Shown: piece after piece, positions 40,944 to 49,498 of the stretch
How the letters are laid out: each line of letters opens with the position of its first letter
How positions within the stretch are numbered: position 1 is the first letter of the stretch
DNA from: Kitasatospora setae KM-6054
GTDB lineage: Bacteria > Actinomycetota > Actinomycetes > Streptomycetales > Streptomycetaceae
NCBI RefSeq assembly: GCF_000269985.1
Contig: NC_016109.1
Coordinates: forward strand, 5,788,501-5,852,500
Length of the DNA: 64,000 bases
Reading direction: 5' to 3'
Notes under the pieces: model-generated
What the model saw: only the letters and a program-made list of their open reading frames with translations
Told to the model about the DNA's origin: nothing
The model's database searches: none
Position numbers and translations under genes: made by a program

Positions 40944-41456
40944 CTACGCGTCCGGCGCACGCGTCCCGTGCGCGCCGCCCCCAGGGTGGGCCCGGCGGGG
41001 TGCGTCGTGCGGGAGGGGCGCGGGGGCTGTGGACAGACCGGGGGGTGTGGACAACCGCCGTCCCCCGCAGGGGTGAACGGTGATCGGCGAGGTTGCCGGG
41101 GCGATGCCGACGGGCGGCCGGAGCGCCGTCGGCTGGGGTGGCGGGCACGCGGGGAGTCGCCCGTCGCTCGGGCCTTCCCGTACACTTCACACGCGACCCG
41201 GTCTGCCGGGTCGACTTCGCACGCCCCGCCACCGGCGGTCCGACCCCTCGGGGAGCGGCCGCGACGGTGCGAGTGCCGCTCGGTCCGCCGAGCCTGCCGA
41301 GGCCGCAAGCCTCACGCAGGCCGGGCGGCTTGGCACGTCGGGGCGTCAGGCGTGACGGTCGCCCGACCGGCACGGACAAAACCGAGTACCCCGGCACCCC
41401 GATAGGGCCGCAAGCCCGTCAAACGGCGCGCCGGGCAACACAGAGGAGCACGGCAC
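40944..41456. promoter_or_regulatory. rpsB upstream region and leader
   Basis: 513 bases without a convincing gene. TACACT at about 41181-41186 is a likely -10. The following leader contains CGACCCGG (41194-41201) and CCGGGTCG (41206-41213), a short strong hairpin. A long G/C-rich leader before rpsB is consistent with the translational feedback known for rpsB-tsf operons, but the S2 binding structure is not proven here. Confidence 0.5.
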
Positions 41457-42356
41457 ATGGCCGTCGTCACGATGCGGGAGCTGCTGGAGAGCGGCGTCCA
41501 CTTCGGTCACCAGACCCGTCGTTGGAACCCGAAGATGAAGCGCTTCATCTTCACGGAGCGCAACGGCATCTACATCATCGACCTCCTGCAGTCGCTGAAC
41601 TACATCGACCGCGCCTTCGAGTTCGTCAAGGAGACCGTTGCCCACGGCGGCAGCGTCCTCTTCGTCGGCACCAAGAAGCAGGCCCAGGAGGCCATCGCCG
41701 AGCAGGCGACCCGCGTGGGCATGCCGTACGTCAACCAGCGCTGGCTGGGCGGCATGCTGACCAACTTCTCGACCGTCTACAAGCGCCTGCAGCGCCTCAA
41801 GGAGCTCGGCGAGATCGACTTCACGGACGTGGCCGGCTCCGGCCTCACCAAGAAGGAGCTCCTGGTCCTCCAGCGCGAGTACGACAAGCTGGAGAAGACC
41901 CTCGGCGGTATCCGCGACATGCAGCGCGTGCCCAGCGCCGTCTGGATCGTGGACACCAAGAAGGAGCACATCGCGGTCGGCGAGGCCCGGAAGCTCAACA
42001 TCCCGGTCGTCGCGATCCTCGACACCAACTGTGACCCCGACGAGGTCGACTACAAGATCCCGGGCAACGACGACGCCATCCGCTCGGTCACCCTGCTGAC
42101 CCGCGTGATCGCCGACGCCGTCGCCGAGGGCCTGAAGTCCCGCGCCGGTGTCGCCAAGGGCGACGCGAAGGCCGAGCCGGGTGCCGACCAGCCGCTGGCC
42201 GCCTGGGAGAAGGAGATCCTCGAGGGCGAGAAGGCCGCCGAGGCCCCCGCCGCCGAGGCCGTCACCGAGGCCCCCGCCGAGGCCGCTGCCGAGGCTCCGG
42301 CCGAGGCCGCCGCCGAGGTCGTCGAGGCTCCGGCCGCCGAGGCCGAGCAGGCCTGA
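41457..42356 (+). CDS. rpsB: Ribosomal protein uS2
   Basis: A 299-residue S2 protein: MAVVTMRELLESGVHFGHQT at the start, RFIFTERNGIYIIDL, PYVNQRWLGGMLTNF and VAILDTNCDPDEVDYKIPGN. The C-terminal 60 residues are an Ala/Glu/Pro-rich tail longer than in E. coli S2, made of near-repeats of APAEAAAE type. GAGGAG precedes the ATG. It is the first gene of the rpsB-tsf operon. Confidence 0.98.
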   Translation: MAVVTMRELLESGVHFGHQTRRWNPKMKRFIFTERNGIYIIDLLQSLNYIDRAFEFVKETVAHGGSVLFVGTKKQAQEAIAEQATRVGMPYVNQRWLGGMLTNFSTVYKRLQRLKELGEIDFTDVAGSGLTKKELLVLQREYDKLEKTLGGIRDMQRVPSAVWIVDTKKEHIAVGEARKLNIPVVAILDTNCDPDEVDYKIPGNDDAIRSVTLLTRVIADAVAEGLKSRAGVAKGDAKAEPGADQPLAAWEKEILEGEKAAEAPAAEAVTEAPAEAAAEAPAEAAAEVVEAPAAEAEQA

Positions 42357-42370
42357 CGCAGCACCAGGGT

Positions 42371-42408
42371 GAGGGGCACCGGCCGGGCTGAGCCGGTGGG
42401 TGCCCCTC
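42371..42408 (+). terminator. Strong hairpin between rpsB and tsf
   Basis: GAGGGGCAC (42371-42379) pairs with GTGCCCCTC (42400-42408), with inner pairing ACCGGC/GCCGGT. It is followed by TCTCCC rather than T-rich DNA, so it may attenuate tsf relative to rpsB or stabilise the mRNA end. Confidence 0.7.
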
Positions 42409-42488
42409 TCTCCCGTGCCGGGGGCCCGCACCCCGGGCCCCGGCACTGTCCCACGCAGACACGCGAGACGTGAGAAGAGATCACAACC

Positions 42489-43328
42489 ATGGCGAACTTC
42501 ACCGCCGCGGACGTCAAGAAGCTCCGTGAGCTCACCGGCGCCGGCATGATGGACTGCAAGAAGGCCCTGGACGAGGCCGAGGGCGACGTCCAGAAGGCCG
42601 TCGAGCTCCTGCGCATCAAGGGCCAGAAGGGCGTTGCCAAGCGCGAGGGCCGCGACGCCTCCAACGGCGCCGTCGCCGCGCTGATCGCCGAGGACAAGAA
42701 GTCCGGCGTCCTGGTCGAGCTGAACTGCGAGACCGACTTCGTCGCCAAGGGAGGCAAGTTCGTCGAGGTCGCCGACGCGATCGCCGCGCACGTGGCCGCC
42801 ACCTCCCCGGCCGACCTGGAGACCGCCCTGGCCTCCGAGATCAACCCGGGCCAGACCGTCCAGCAGTTCGTGGACGAGGCCAACGCGACCCTCGGCGAGA
42901 AGATCGTGTTCCGCCGCTTCGCGCAGTTCGACGACGCCGGCTTCGTCGGCCTCTACCTGCACAAGTCGGACCCGGACCTGCCGCCGACCATCGGTGTCCT
43001 GGTCGAGCTCGACCAGGAGAACGCCGAGACCGCCAAGGACGTCGCGCAGCACATCGCCGCCTTCGCGCCGAAGTACCTCTCCCGCGAGGAGATCCCGGCC
43101 GAGGACCTGGAGAACGAGCGCCGCGTCGCCGAGGCCACCGCTCGCGAGGAGGGCAAGCCCGAGGCCGCCCTGCCGAAGATCGTCGAGGGTCGGGTCACCG
43201 GCTTCGTCAAGGAGAACGCCGTCCTGGAGCAGGCGTTCGCCAAGGACAACAAGAAGACCGTCGCCAAGGTCCTCGACGAGGCCGGCGTCACCCTCAAGCG
43301 CTTCGTCCGCTTCCGCGTCGGCGCCTGA
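42489..43328 (+). CDS. tsf: Elongation factor Ts
   Basis: A 279-residue EF-Ts. MANFTAADVKKLRELTGAGM with MMDCKKALDEAEGD is the N-terminal UBA-like region. The core has NCETDFVAKGG (the conserved TDF motif), and the C-terminus ends RVTGFVKENAVLEQAFAKDN. It recycles EF-Tu from GDP to GTP. Confidence 0.98.
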   Translation: MANFTAADVKKLRELTGAGMMDCKKALDEAEGDVQKAVELLRIKGQKGVAKREGRDASNGAVAALIAEDKKSGVLVELNCETDFVAKGGKFVEVADAIAAHVAATSPADLETALASEINPGQTVQQFVDEANATLGEKIVFRRFAQFDDAGFVGLYLHKSDPDLPPTIGVLVELDQENAETAKDVAQHIAAFAPKYLSREEIPAEDLENERRVAEATAREEGKPEAALPKIVEGRVTGFVKENAVLEQAFAKDNKKTVAKVLDEAGVTLKRFVRFRVGA

Positions 43329-43472
43329 GACCCGTTCCCGCGGTCCGTCCCGCCCCTCCCGGCCCCGTGCCGGACATAAAGTAGGAGGGACCGCCCCGTC
43401 CGCGAGGACGGCGGAGCGCGCCGACCCAGCCCTCCAGCACCCCGCGGGGGCGGCGTCGGCACCATGAACGAC

Positions 43473-43528
43473 GAGGAGGCCATTGCCGTGCAGGAGACCG
43501 TACCGGTTCCCGCGGCAGTGGCCTCCTC
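43473..43528 (+). promoter_or_regulatory. Long imperfect hairpin in the tsf-pyrH interval
   Basis: GAGGAGGCCATTGCC (43473-43487) faces GGCAGTGGCCTCCTC (43514-43528): 10 uninterrupted pairs, then a wobble and a further four pairs, with a 26-base loop. It lies 90 bases upstream of pyrH. A short frame (43464-43568, MNDEEAIAVQETVPVPAAVA) spans it. It may be an attenuator or processing site controlling UMP kinase. Confidence 0.65.
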
Positions 43529-43617
43529 TCGTGTAAGCGGCGCCGGGTCCGCACACCCGGCCCCGTGAACAGCACTTTGCAGATCTGCTGACCAGCAGGC
43601 GGAGAAGGAGAAAGTCC

Positions 43618-44373
43618 ATGCAGGAGACGCAGGAGACCGCGCCGGGCGGTGCACGCCGCCGGGTACTGCTCAAGCTGTCCGGCGAGGCGTTCGCCGGCGG
43701 AGGCGGCCTCGGCGTCGACCCGGACGTGGTGCACGCCATCGCCCGTGAGATCGCCACGGTGGTCCGTTCCGGCACCGAGGTCGCGGTCGTCATCGGCGGC
43801 GGCAACTTCTTCCGCGGCGCCGAGTTGCAGCAGCGCGGCATGGACCGGGCCCGCTCCGACTACATGGGCATGCTCGGCACCGTGATGAACTGCCTGGCGC
43901 TCCAGGACTTCCTGATCAAGGAGGGCATGGAGACCCGGGTGCAGACCGCCATCACGATGGGCCAGGTCGCCGAGCCGTACCTGCCGCTGCGCGCCATCCG
44001 GCACCTGGAGAAGGGCCGCGTGGTGATCTTCGGCGCGGGCATGGGCATGCCCTACTTCTCCACCGACACCACCGCCGTGCAGCGCGCCCTGGAGATCCAC
44101 GCCGACGTCCTGCTGATGGGCAAGAACGGCGTCGACGGCGTGTACGACGCCGACCCGCGCACCAACCCCGCCGCGGTCCGGTTCGACGCGCTGGACTACA
44201 CCGAGGTGATCTCCCGCGACCTCAAGGTCGCCGACCTCACCGCGATCACCCTGTGCAAGGACAACGGGCTGCCGATCCTGGTCTTCGAGCTGCTGGCCGA
44301 GGGCAATATCGCCCGCGCGGTCAAGGGTGAGAAGATCGGCACACTCATCAGCGAGGACTCCGCCCGGGCCTAG
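43618..44373 (+). CDS. pyrH: Uridylate kinase
   Basis: A 251-residue bacterial UMP kinase: RRVLLKLSGEAFAGGG opens the fold, AVVIGGGNFFRGAELQQRG binds substrate, and MGKNGVDGVYDADPRTNP is the conserved nucleotide site. It converts UMP to UDP. GGAGAAGGAG precedes the ATG. Confidence 0.97.
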   Translation: MQETQETAPGGARRRVLLKLSGEAFAGGGGLGVDPDVVHAIAREIATVVRSGTEVAVVIGGGNFFRGAELQQRGMDRARSDYMGMLGTVMNCLALQDFLIKEGMETRVQTAITMGQVAEPYLPLRAIRHLEKGRVVIFGAGMGMPYFSTDTTAVQRALEIHADVLLMGKNGVDGVYDADPRTNPAAVRFDALDYTEVISRDLKVADLTAITLCKDNGLPILVFELLAEGNIARAVKGEKIGTLISEDSARA

Positions 44374-44454
44374 CCGCCGGCGGCCCTGAGCAGCACCAGC
44401 CGTCCGGAGCACCGGGACGGGACAACAGCAGATGAACCGGACAGGGAGCACACA

Positions 44455-45012
44455 GTGATCGATGAGACCCTCCTCGAAGCCGAGGAGAAGATGGAGAAGG
44501 CCGTCGGCGTCGCGAAGGACGACCTCGCCGCCATCCGCACCGGGCGCGCGCACCCGGCGATGTTCGCCAAGATCGTCGCGGAGTACTACGGCGCCCTGAC
44601 GCCGATCAACCAGCTGGCCTCGTTCTCGGTGCCGGAGCCGCGGATGGCCATGGTCACCCCGTTCGACAAGACCGCGCTGAAGGCCATCGAGACCGCGATC
44701 CGCGACTCGGACCTGGGCGTCAACCCGTCGAACGACGGCTCCGTCATCCGGGTGGTGCTGCCCCAGCTCACCGAGGAGCGCCGCCGCGAGTACATCAAGC
44801 AGGCCCGCGGCAAGGGCGAGGACGCCAAGGTCTCGGTCCGCTCGATCCGCCGCAAGGCCAAGGACGCGATCGACAAGCTGGTCAAGGACAAGGAGATCGG
44901 CGAGGACGACGGCCGCCGCGGCGAGAAGGAGCTCGACGACCTGACCGCCAAGTTCGTGGCGCAGATCGACGAGCTGCTCAAGCACAAGGAAGCCGAGCTG
45001 CTGGAGGTCTGA
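44455..45012 (+). CDS. frr: Ribosome recycling factor
   Basis: A 185-residue RRF starting at GTG 44455 with AGGGAG upstream: LLEAEEKMEKAVGVAKDDLA, AIRTGRAHPAMF, PQLTEERRREYIKQARGKGE, KVSVRSIRRKAKD. It dissociates post-termination ribosomes together with EF-G. Length and all helices fit the family. Confidence 0.98.
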   Translation: MIDETLLEAEEKMEKAVGVAKDDLAAIRTGRAHPAMFAKIVAEYYGALTPINQLASFSVPEPRMAMVTPFDKTALKAIETAIRDSDLGVNPSNDGSVIRVVLPQLTEERRREYIKQARGKGEDAKVSVRSIRRKAKDAIDKLVKDKEIGEDDGRRGEKELDDLTAKFVAQIDELLKHKEAELLEV

Positions 45013-45224
45013 CCCGGACCCCGCCCGCAGCGCCCCGGACCGGCGGCCCGACCGCCCGGCCCGGGGCGCGGCTCCACCCGGGACCGAACCCGCCGCTGCG
45101 GCCGGATCGGCGCCCGGCGGCCCGACCCGGCCGACCCCAAACGGGTCACGCGCGGCGGCCCCCGGCATGGCGAGGGGGCGGCGCGGCACAGACTCAGTTC
45201 ATGCCCCCCGTCCAGGAGACCTCC

Positions 45225-46067
45225 GTGGCCCAGACCGACCAGCAGCCCCGCAAGCCGCGCGGCGGCCGCAACCTGCCCGCCGCGATAGGCGTGGGCGTCG
45301 GCCTCGGGGCGGTGGTCGCGGCCTCGCTGTTCGTGGTCAAGGCGGTCTTCATGGTGGTCGTCGCGGCCGCCGTGGCCGTCGGCATCCGGGAGCTCACCAG
45401 CCGGCTCGCCGAGCGCAAGGACGTCCACGTCCCGCAGGTCCCGCTGCTGGTCGGCGGCGTCGGCATGGTCGTCACCGGCTACTTCGCGGGCGGCCAGTGG
45501 GCCGCCGCGATCCTCGCCGTGACCGGCCTGGCGATGATGGTGGCCCGGATGGCCACCCCGCCGGAGAACTACCTGCGCGACATAACGGCCGGCGTCTTCA
45601 CCGCCTTCTACGTGCCGTTCCTGGCCACCTTCGTCGCGCTGATCCTGGCCGCGGACGACGGCGCCTGGCGGATCCTGCTCTTCCTGGTCGTCACGATCTG
45701 CTCGGACACCGGCGCGTACGCCGTCGGCTACAAGTTCGGCCGCACCAAGCTCGCGCCGACGATCAGCCCCGGCAAGACCCGCGAGGGCCTGGCCGGCGGC
45801 ATCGGCCTGTCGATGATCGCCGGCGCGCTGCTGATGCACTTCCTGATCGACGGCGGCACCTGGTGGCAGGGCCTGATCCTGGGCGGCTGCGCGGCGGTCA
45901 CCGCCACTCTCGGCGACCTCGCCGAGTCGATGATCAAGCGCGACCTCGGCATCAAGGACATGGGCACCCTGCTCCCCGGCCACGGCGGCATCATGGACCG
46001 GCTGGACTCGCTGCTGCCCACCGCCCCCGTGGTCTGGCTGCTGCTCGCCGCCTTCGTCGGCAGCTGA
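45225..46067 (+). CDS. cdsA: Phosphatidate cytidylyltransferase
   Basis: About 280 residues with several membrane helices (AAILAVTGLAMMVARMA, GVFTAFYVPFLATFVALILA, LLFLVVTICSDTGAYAVGY). The signature is near the C-terminus: SPGKTREGLAGGIGLSMIAG and LGDLAESMIKRDLGIKDMGT. It makes CDP-diacylglycerol for phospholipid synthesis. An ATG at 45201 is in frame, but GTG 45225 has AGGAGA at good spacing, so I prefer it. Confidence 0.95.
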   Translation: MAQTDQQPRKPRGGRNLPAAIGVGVGLGAVVAASLFVVKAVFMVVVAAAVAVGIRELTSRLAERKDVHVPQVPLLVGGVGMVVTGYFAGGQWAAAILAVTGLAMMVARMATPPENYLRDITAGVFTAFYVPFLATFVALILAADDGAWRILLFLVVTICSDTGAYAVGYKFGRTKLAPTISPGKTREGLAGGIGLSMIAGALLMHFLIDGGTWWQGLILGGCAAVTATLGDLAESMIKRDLGIKDMGTLLPGHGGIMDRLDSLLPTAPVVWLLLAAFVGS

Positions 46068-46104
46068 GCCGCCCGGCCCCCGAACGGCCCCGCCCGGCCC
46101 CCGA

Positions 46105-46138
46105 ACGGCCCCCGGACGCCACCCCGTCCGGGGGCCGT
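46105..46138 (+). terminator. 14-bp hairpin terminator after cdsA
   Basis: ACGGCCCCCGGACG and CGTCCGGGGGCCGT (46105-46118, 46125-46138) pair fully with a 6-base loop. Just before it, the 21-base unit CCGCCCGGCCCCCGAACGGC plus C is directly repeated (46070-46110). Confidence 0.8.
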
Positions 46139-46164
46139 CCGGCATCTGCGACACTGGAACAACC

Positions 46165-47265
46165 ATGCCTAAGCCCGGAGAACTGACCTTTGTCGCGCCG
46201 CGCGGCGCCAAGCCCCCGCGACACCTCGCCGACCTCAGCCCTGCCGAGCGCAAGGAGGCCGTCGCCGAGCTGGGCGAACAGCCGTTCCGCGCGAAGCAGC
46301 TGTCGAACCACTACTTCGGGCGGATGTCGGCCGACCCGGAGAGCTGGACGGACATCCCGGCGGCCAGCCGGACGAAGCTGACCGAGGCGCTGCTGCCCGA
46401 GCTGATGTCCGTGGTGCGGCACGTCTCCTGCGACGACGACGCCACCCGCAAGACGCTGTGGAAGCTGTTCGACGGCACGCTGGTCGAGTCGGTGCTGATG
46501 CGCTACCCGGACCGGGTCACGATGTGCATCAGCTCGCAGGCCGGCTGCGGCATGAACTGCCCGTTCTGCGCGACCGGCCAGGCCGGGCTGACCCGGAACC
46601 TGTCGACCGCGGAGATCGTCGAGCAGATCGCGTCCGGGATGCGCGACCTCCGGACCGGGGCGGTCCCCGGCGGCGAGGCCCGGCTGTCCAACGTGGTGTT
46701 CATGGGCATGGGCGAGCCGCTCGCCAACTACAACCGGGTGCTGTCGGCGATCCGCCGGCTGACCGACCCGTCGCCGGACGGCTTCGGCCTCTCGCAGCGC
46801 GGCATCACCGTCTCCACCGTCGGCCTGGTCCCGGCCATGCACCGCTTCGCCGACGAGGGCCTGAGCTGCCGCCTCGCGCTGTCGCTGCACGCCCCGGACG
46901 ACGAGCTGCGCGACGAGCTGGTGCCGGTCAACACCCGCTGGAAGGTCGACGAGGTGCTGGACGCCGCGTGGAACTACGCGGAGAAGTCCGGCCGCCGGGT
47001 GTCCATCGAGTACGCGCTGATCAAGGACATCAACGACCAGGCGTGGCGCGCCGACCTGCTCGGCCGGCTGATCCGGAACCGCCGGGTGCACGTGAACCTG
47101 ATCCCGCTCAACCCGACCCCGGGCTCGAAGTGGACGGCCTCCCGGCCCGAGGACGAGCGCGAGTTCGTCCGCCGCCTGCAGGCCCACGGCGTGCCGACCA
47201 CCGTCCGCGACACCCGCGGCCAGGAGATCGACGGCGCCTGCGGCCAGCTGGCCGCGGCGGGCTGA
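46165..47265 (+). CDS. rlmN: 23S rRNA/tRNA adenine-C2 methyltransferase RlmN (radical SAM)
   Basis: A 366-residue radical SAM enzyme. The cluster-binding motif is CGMNCPFC in SSQAGCGMNCPFCATGQAGL. MGMGEPLANY is the SAM-binding GEP motif, and RGITVSTVGLVPAMHRFADE and RDTRGQEIDGACGQL complete the family pattern; the final Cys (GACGQL) and the one in SSQAGC are the catalytic pair. It methylates A2503 of 23S rRNA and A37 of certain tRNAs. Confidence 0.95.
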   Translation: MPKPGELTFVAPRGAKPPRHLADLSPAERKEAVAELGEQPFRAKQLSNHYFGRMSADPESWTDIPAASRTKLTEALLPELMSVVRHVSCDDDATRKTLWKLFDGTLVESVLMRYPDRVTMCISSQAGCGMNCPFCATGQAGLTRNLSTAEIVEQIASGMRDLRTGAVPGGEARLSNVVFMGMGEPLANYNRVLSAIRRLTDPSPDGFGLSQRGITVSTVGLVPAMHRFADEGLSCRLALSLHAPDDELRDELVPVNTRWKVDEVLDAAWNYAEKSGRRVSIEYALIKDINDQAWRADLLGRLIRNRRVHVNLIPLNPTPGSKWTASRPEDEREFVRRLQAHGVPTTVRDTRGQEIDGACGQLAAAG

Positions 47266-47278
47266 GGAACAGCGGCGA

Positions 47279-47313
47279 AGGGGCCCGGGAGGAAGCGTTC
47301 CTCCCGGGCCCCT
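47279..47313 (+). terminator. 16-bp hairpin between convergent rlmN and ABC permease genes
   Basis: AGGGGCCCGGGAGGAA (47279-47294) and TTCCTCCCGGGCCCCT (47298-47313) are exact complements with a 3-base loop. It serves transcripts from both sides. Confidence 0.9.
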
Positions 47314-47349
47314 CGGCGTCCCGGTCGAGCCGGTCGGAGCGGGCGGCCG

Positions 47350-48489
47350 CTACCGCAGCGGGCAGAGCAGCACGGTCAGTCCGCCGGTCAGCAGCAGGAC
47401 GCTGCCCGCCGCGAGGACGCGCAGCGCGGCGGCGCCGGTGAGCAGGGCGGGCGGGGTGCCGAGCCGGTCGAGAGCGTCCAGGGCGGGGCGGCGGTCGGCG
47501 CGCAGCTCGTGCAGGCGGGCGGCGAGGGCGGCGATGGCGCAGGCCAGGACGAGGAGGCTCTCGACCAGGTTGAGCGCGGGCACGTCGGCGCCGGTGCGGG
47601 CCCCGTCGCGCCAGGCGACCAGCAGCAGCGCGACGACCGCCGTGAGCACGGCCAGCGGGGCGCCGAGCCGGCGGGCCTGGGCGGCGAGCGTCCGGCCGGC
47701 CAGCAGGCGCAGCGGCGCGGGGCGGCGCAGTGCGAGCAGCAGGCCGGCCAGGGCGAGCAGCGGGCCGGTCCACAGGGCGAGCGCGAGGGCGGCGAGCGCC
47801 CAGCCGACGAGCAGCGCCGGGCTGGTGGCGGGGAGCCCGCCGGGGAGGGCGAGGGTGCGTTCGGCGTCGGTGGCGTCGGGGCGCAGCCCGTACAGTTCGA
47901 GGCCGGCGCCGGCCAGCAGGACGGGGGCGGGCAGCAGCAGCCGTAGGGCGCCGTAGCGGTGGCGGCCGGGTTCGGCGGGGCGGCCCGGGAGGCTCTCGGG
48001 GAAGCGGATCGCGGCGGCCGCGGAGACGCCGGCGACCAGCGGGAGGACCGCGAGCAGGGCGACCGGCGCGGCGGCGGGCAGCGGGACGCCCATGCCGATG
48101 TCGGCGGCGAGGCCGGGGCCGGCGATGTCGTTGCGCAGGATCAGGAACAGCAGCAGGGTCAGCGCCGAGCCGAGCGCGCAGGCGACCGCGGTCTCGCCGG
48201 CCACCAGCGCGCGGATCCGGGCCGGTCCGGCGCCGGCCGCGGTCAGGCCGGCGACCCGCTCGGGGTGCTGGGCGGGGACGGCGCGGGCGGCGACGGCGGC
48301 GAACCAGCCGACGGCGGCGAGCGGCGGCAGGCACCACAGCAGCCGTTCGAGGTTGCCGCCGGTGCCGTGCAGGGCGCGGCCGAGGGCGCGCAGCAGGAAG
48401 GCGGCGACCACGGCGGCGGCGGTCGCGGTGAGCAGCCAGCGGGCCAGGTCGAGCGAGCGGTAGCCGCGGGCGAGTCTGAGGTAGTACAC
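47350..48489 (-). CDS. FtsX-like ABC transporter permease
   Basis: A 379-residue membrane protein with about eight hydrophobic segments (for example LLTATAAAVVAAFLLRALG, APVALLAVLPLVAGVSAAAA). The conserved cytoplasmic block ERVAGLTAAGAGPARIRAL resembles MacB/FtsX-type permeases. GTG 48489 has GAGGGG upstream. It is 9 bases downstream of the ATPase gene and clearly its partner. The substrate is unknown; peptide or lipid export and cell-wall signalling are typical for the group. Confidence 0.8.
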   Translation of the reverse strand: MYYLRLARGYRSLDLARWLLTATAAAVVAAFLLRALGRALHGTGGNLERLLWCLPPLAAVGWFAAVAARAVPAQHPERVAGLTAAGAGPARIRALVAGETAVACALGSALTLLLFLILRNDIAGPGLAADIGMGVPLPAAAPVALLAVLPLVAGVSAAAAIRFPESLPGRPAEPGRHRYGALRLLLPAPVLLAGAGLELYGLRPDATDAERTLALPGGLPATSPALLVGWALAALALALWTGPLLALAGLLLALRRPAPLRLLAGRTLAAQARRLGAPLAVLTAVVALLLVAWRDGARTGADVPALNLVESLLVLACAIAALAARLHELRADRRPALDALDRLGTPPALLTGAAALRVLAAGSVLLLTGGLTVLLCPLR

Positions 48490-48498
48490 GGCGGCCCC

Positions 48499-49278
48499 TC
48501 AGTTCCCGGCGACGGCGACGTCGGCGGCTGGCTCGGCGGGCTCAGCGGGCTCGGCGGACTCGGCGGACTCGTCGGCCTCGTCGGCCTCGTCGGCCGCGAG
48601 CCGGCCGTCGACCAGCCGGACGGTGCGGTCGGCGAACCGGGCGAGCGCCGGGTCGTGGGTGGCCAGGACGAGGGTGAGCCGGTGCGAGCGGGCGGCGCTG
48701 GCCAGTATCCGCAGGACCTGTTCGCGGTCGTCGCGGTGCAGCGGCGCGGTGGGGTCGTCGGCGAAGACCACCGGCGGTTCGGCGGCGAGCGCGCGGGCGA
48801 CGGCGATCCGCTGGCGCAGGTCCTGCCGCAGTTCGGCCGGGCGGAGCTTGGCGAGGGCGGCGACGTCGAGGCGCTCCAGCCAGTCGCCGGCGGCGCGGTG
48901 GGCGGCGCGGTGGCCGGCGCCGGCCAGCAGCAGCGGGAGGGCGACGTTCTCGCGGGCGGTCAGTTCCGGGACGAGCTGTGGCTCGGGGCCGACGTAGCCG
49001 AAGCGCTCGCGGCGGAGCTTCTCGCGTCCGGAGCGGCCGAGGGTGTGCACGGGGGCGCCGTGGAACCAGACCTCGCCCTCGTCGACCGGGAGCTGCGCGG
49101 AGAGGCAGCCCAGCAGGGTGGACTTGCCGGAGCCGCGCGGGCCGGTGACGGCGAGCATCTCGCCCTCGCGGACGCCCAGCGAGACGCCGCGCAGGGCGGG
49201 GGTGCCGTGGTGGGACTTGACGATCCCTCGGGCCCAGAGCACGTCGCTGTCGGGCGGGGCCGCTGACATGAGATCCAT
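48499..49278 (-). CDS. ABC transporter ATP-binding protein with atypical motifs
   Basis: Walker A is GPRGSGKST and the Q-loop is near GPEPQLVPELTAREN. The signature position reads RPAELRQDLRQRIAVARALA, where LSGGQ is expected. Walker B is VVFADDPTAP, with Asp instead of the catalytic Glu, and the switch His is in LATHDPAL. Hydrolysis may thus be slow or altered, perhaps a regulatory ATPase. The C-terminus is a run of near-repeats (EADEADESAESAEPAEPAEP) from 9-base tandem repeats. ATGs at 49278 and 49269 are both possible. Confidence 0.85.
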   Translation of the reverse strand: MDLMSAAPPDSDVLWARGIVKSHHGTPALRGVSLGVREGEMLAVTGPRGSGKSTLLGCLSAQLPVDEGEVWFHGAPVHTLGRSGREKLRRERFGYVGPEPQLVPELTARENVALPLLLAGAGHRAAHRAAGDWLERLDVAALAKLRPAELRQDLRQRIAVARALAAEPPVVFADDPTAPLHRDDREQVLRILASAARSHRLTLVLATHDPALARFADRTVRLVDGRLAADEADEADESAESAEPAEPAEPAADVAVAGN

Positions 49279-49434
49279 CCAGGTGCCGACGGGGATATGA
49301 CAGTCGTCAGATTAGAACGATCGGGCGGTGGCGCGGGTGCGCCGCACTGCTCCGAACAGGGACGAACCGTTGCGAAAGCGGCGTGTCGGGGCGCGGATTC
49401 ACCCTGCTGGAGGTTCGGACCGGTGGCGGACGCG

Positions 49435-49478
49435 CCGAAGGGCGGTCCCGGCGGTGAGGTGCCGGGGCCGCCCTTCGG
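49435..49478 (-). terminator. 18-bp hairpin terminator after aminotransferase gene
   Basis: CCGAAGGGCGGTCCCGGC (49435-49452) faces GCCGGGGCCGCCCTTCGG (49461-49478) with a single T-G wobble. It lies 20 bases past the stop of the minus-strand aminotransferase. Confidence 0.85.
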
Positions 49479-49498
49479 TGGAGGGTGGGGAAGGAGGA

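Noticed and set aside
41346..43841. Minus-strand frame of about 830 codons opposite rpsB, tsf and pyrH
   Set aside because: It covers three essential genes read on the other strand and shows no motif.
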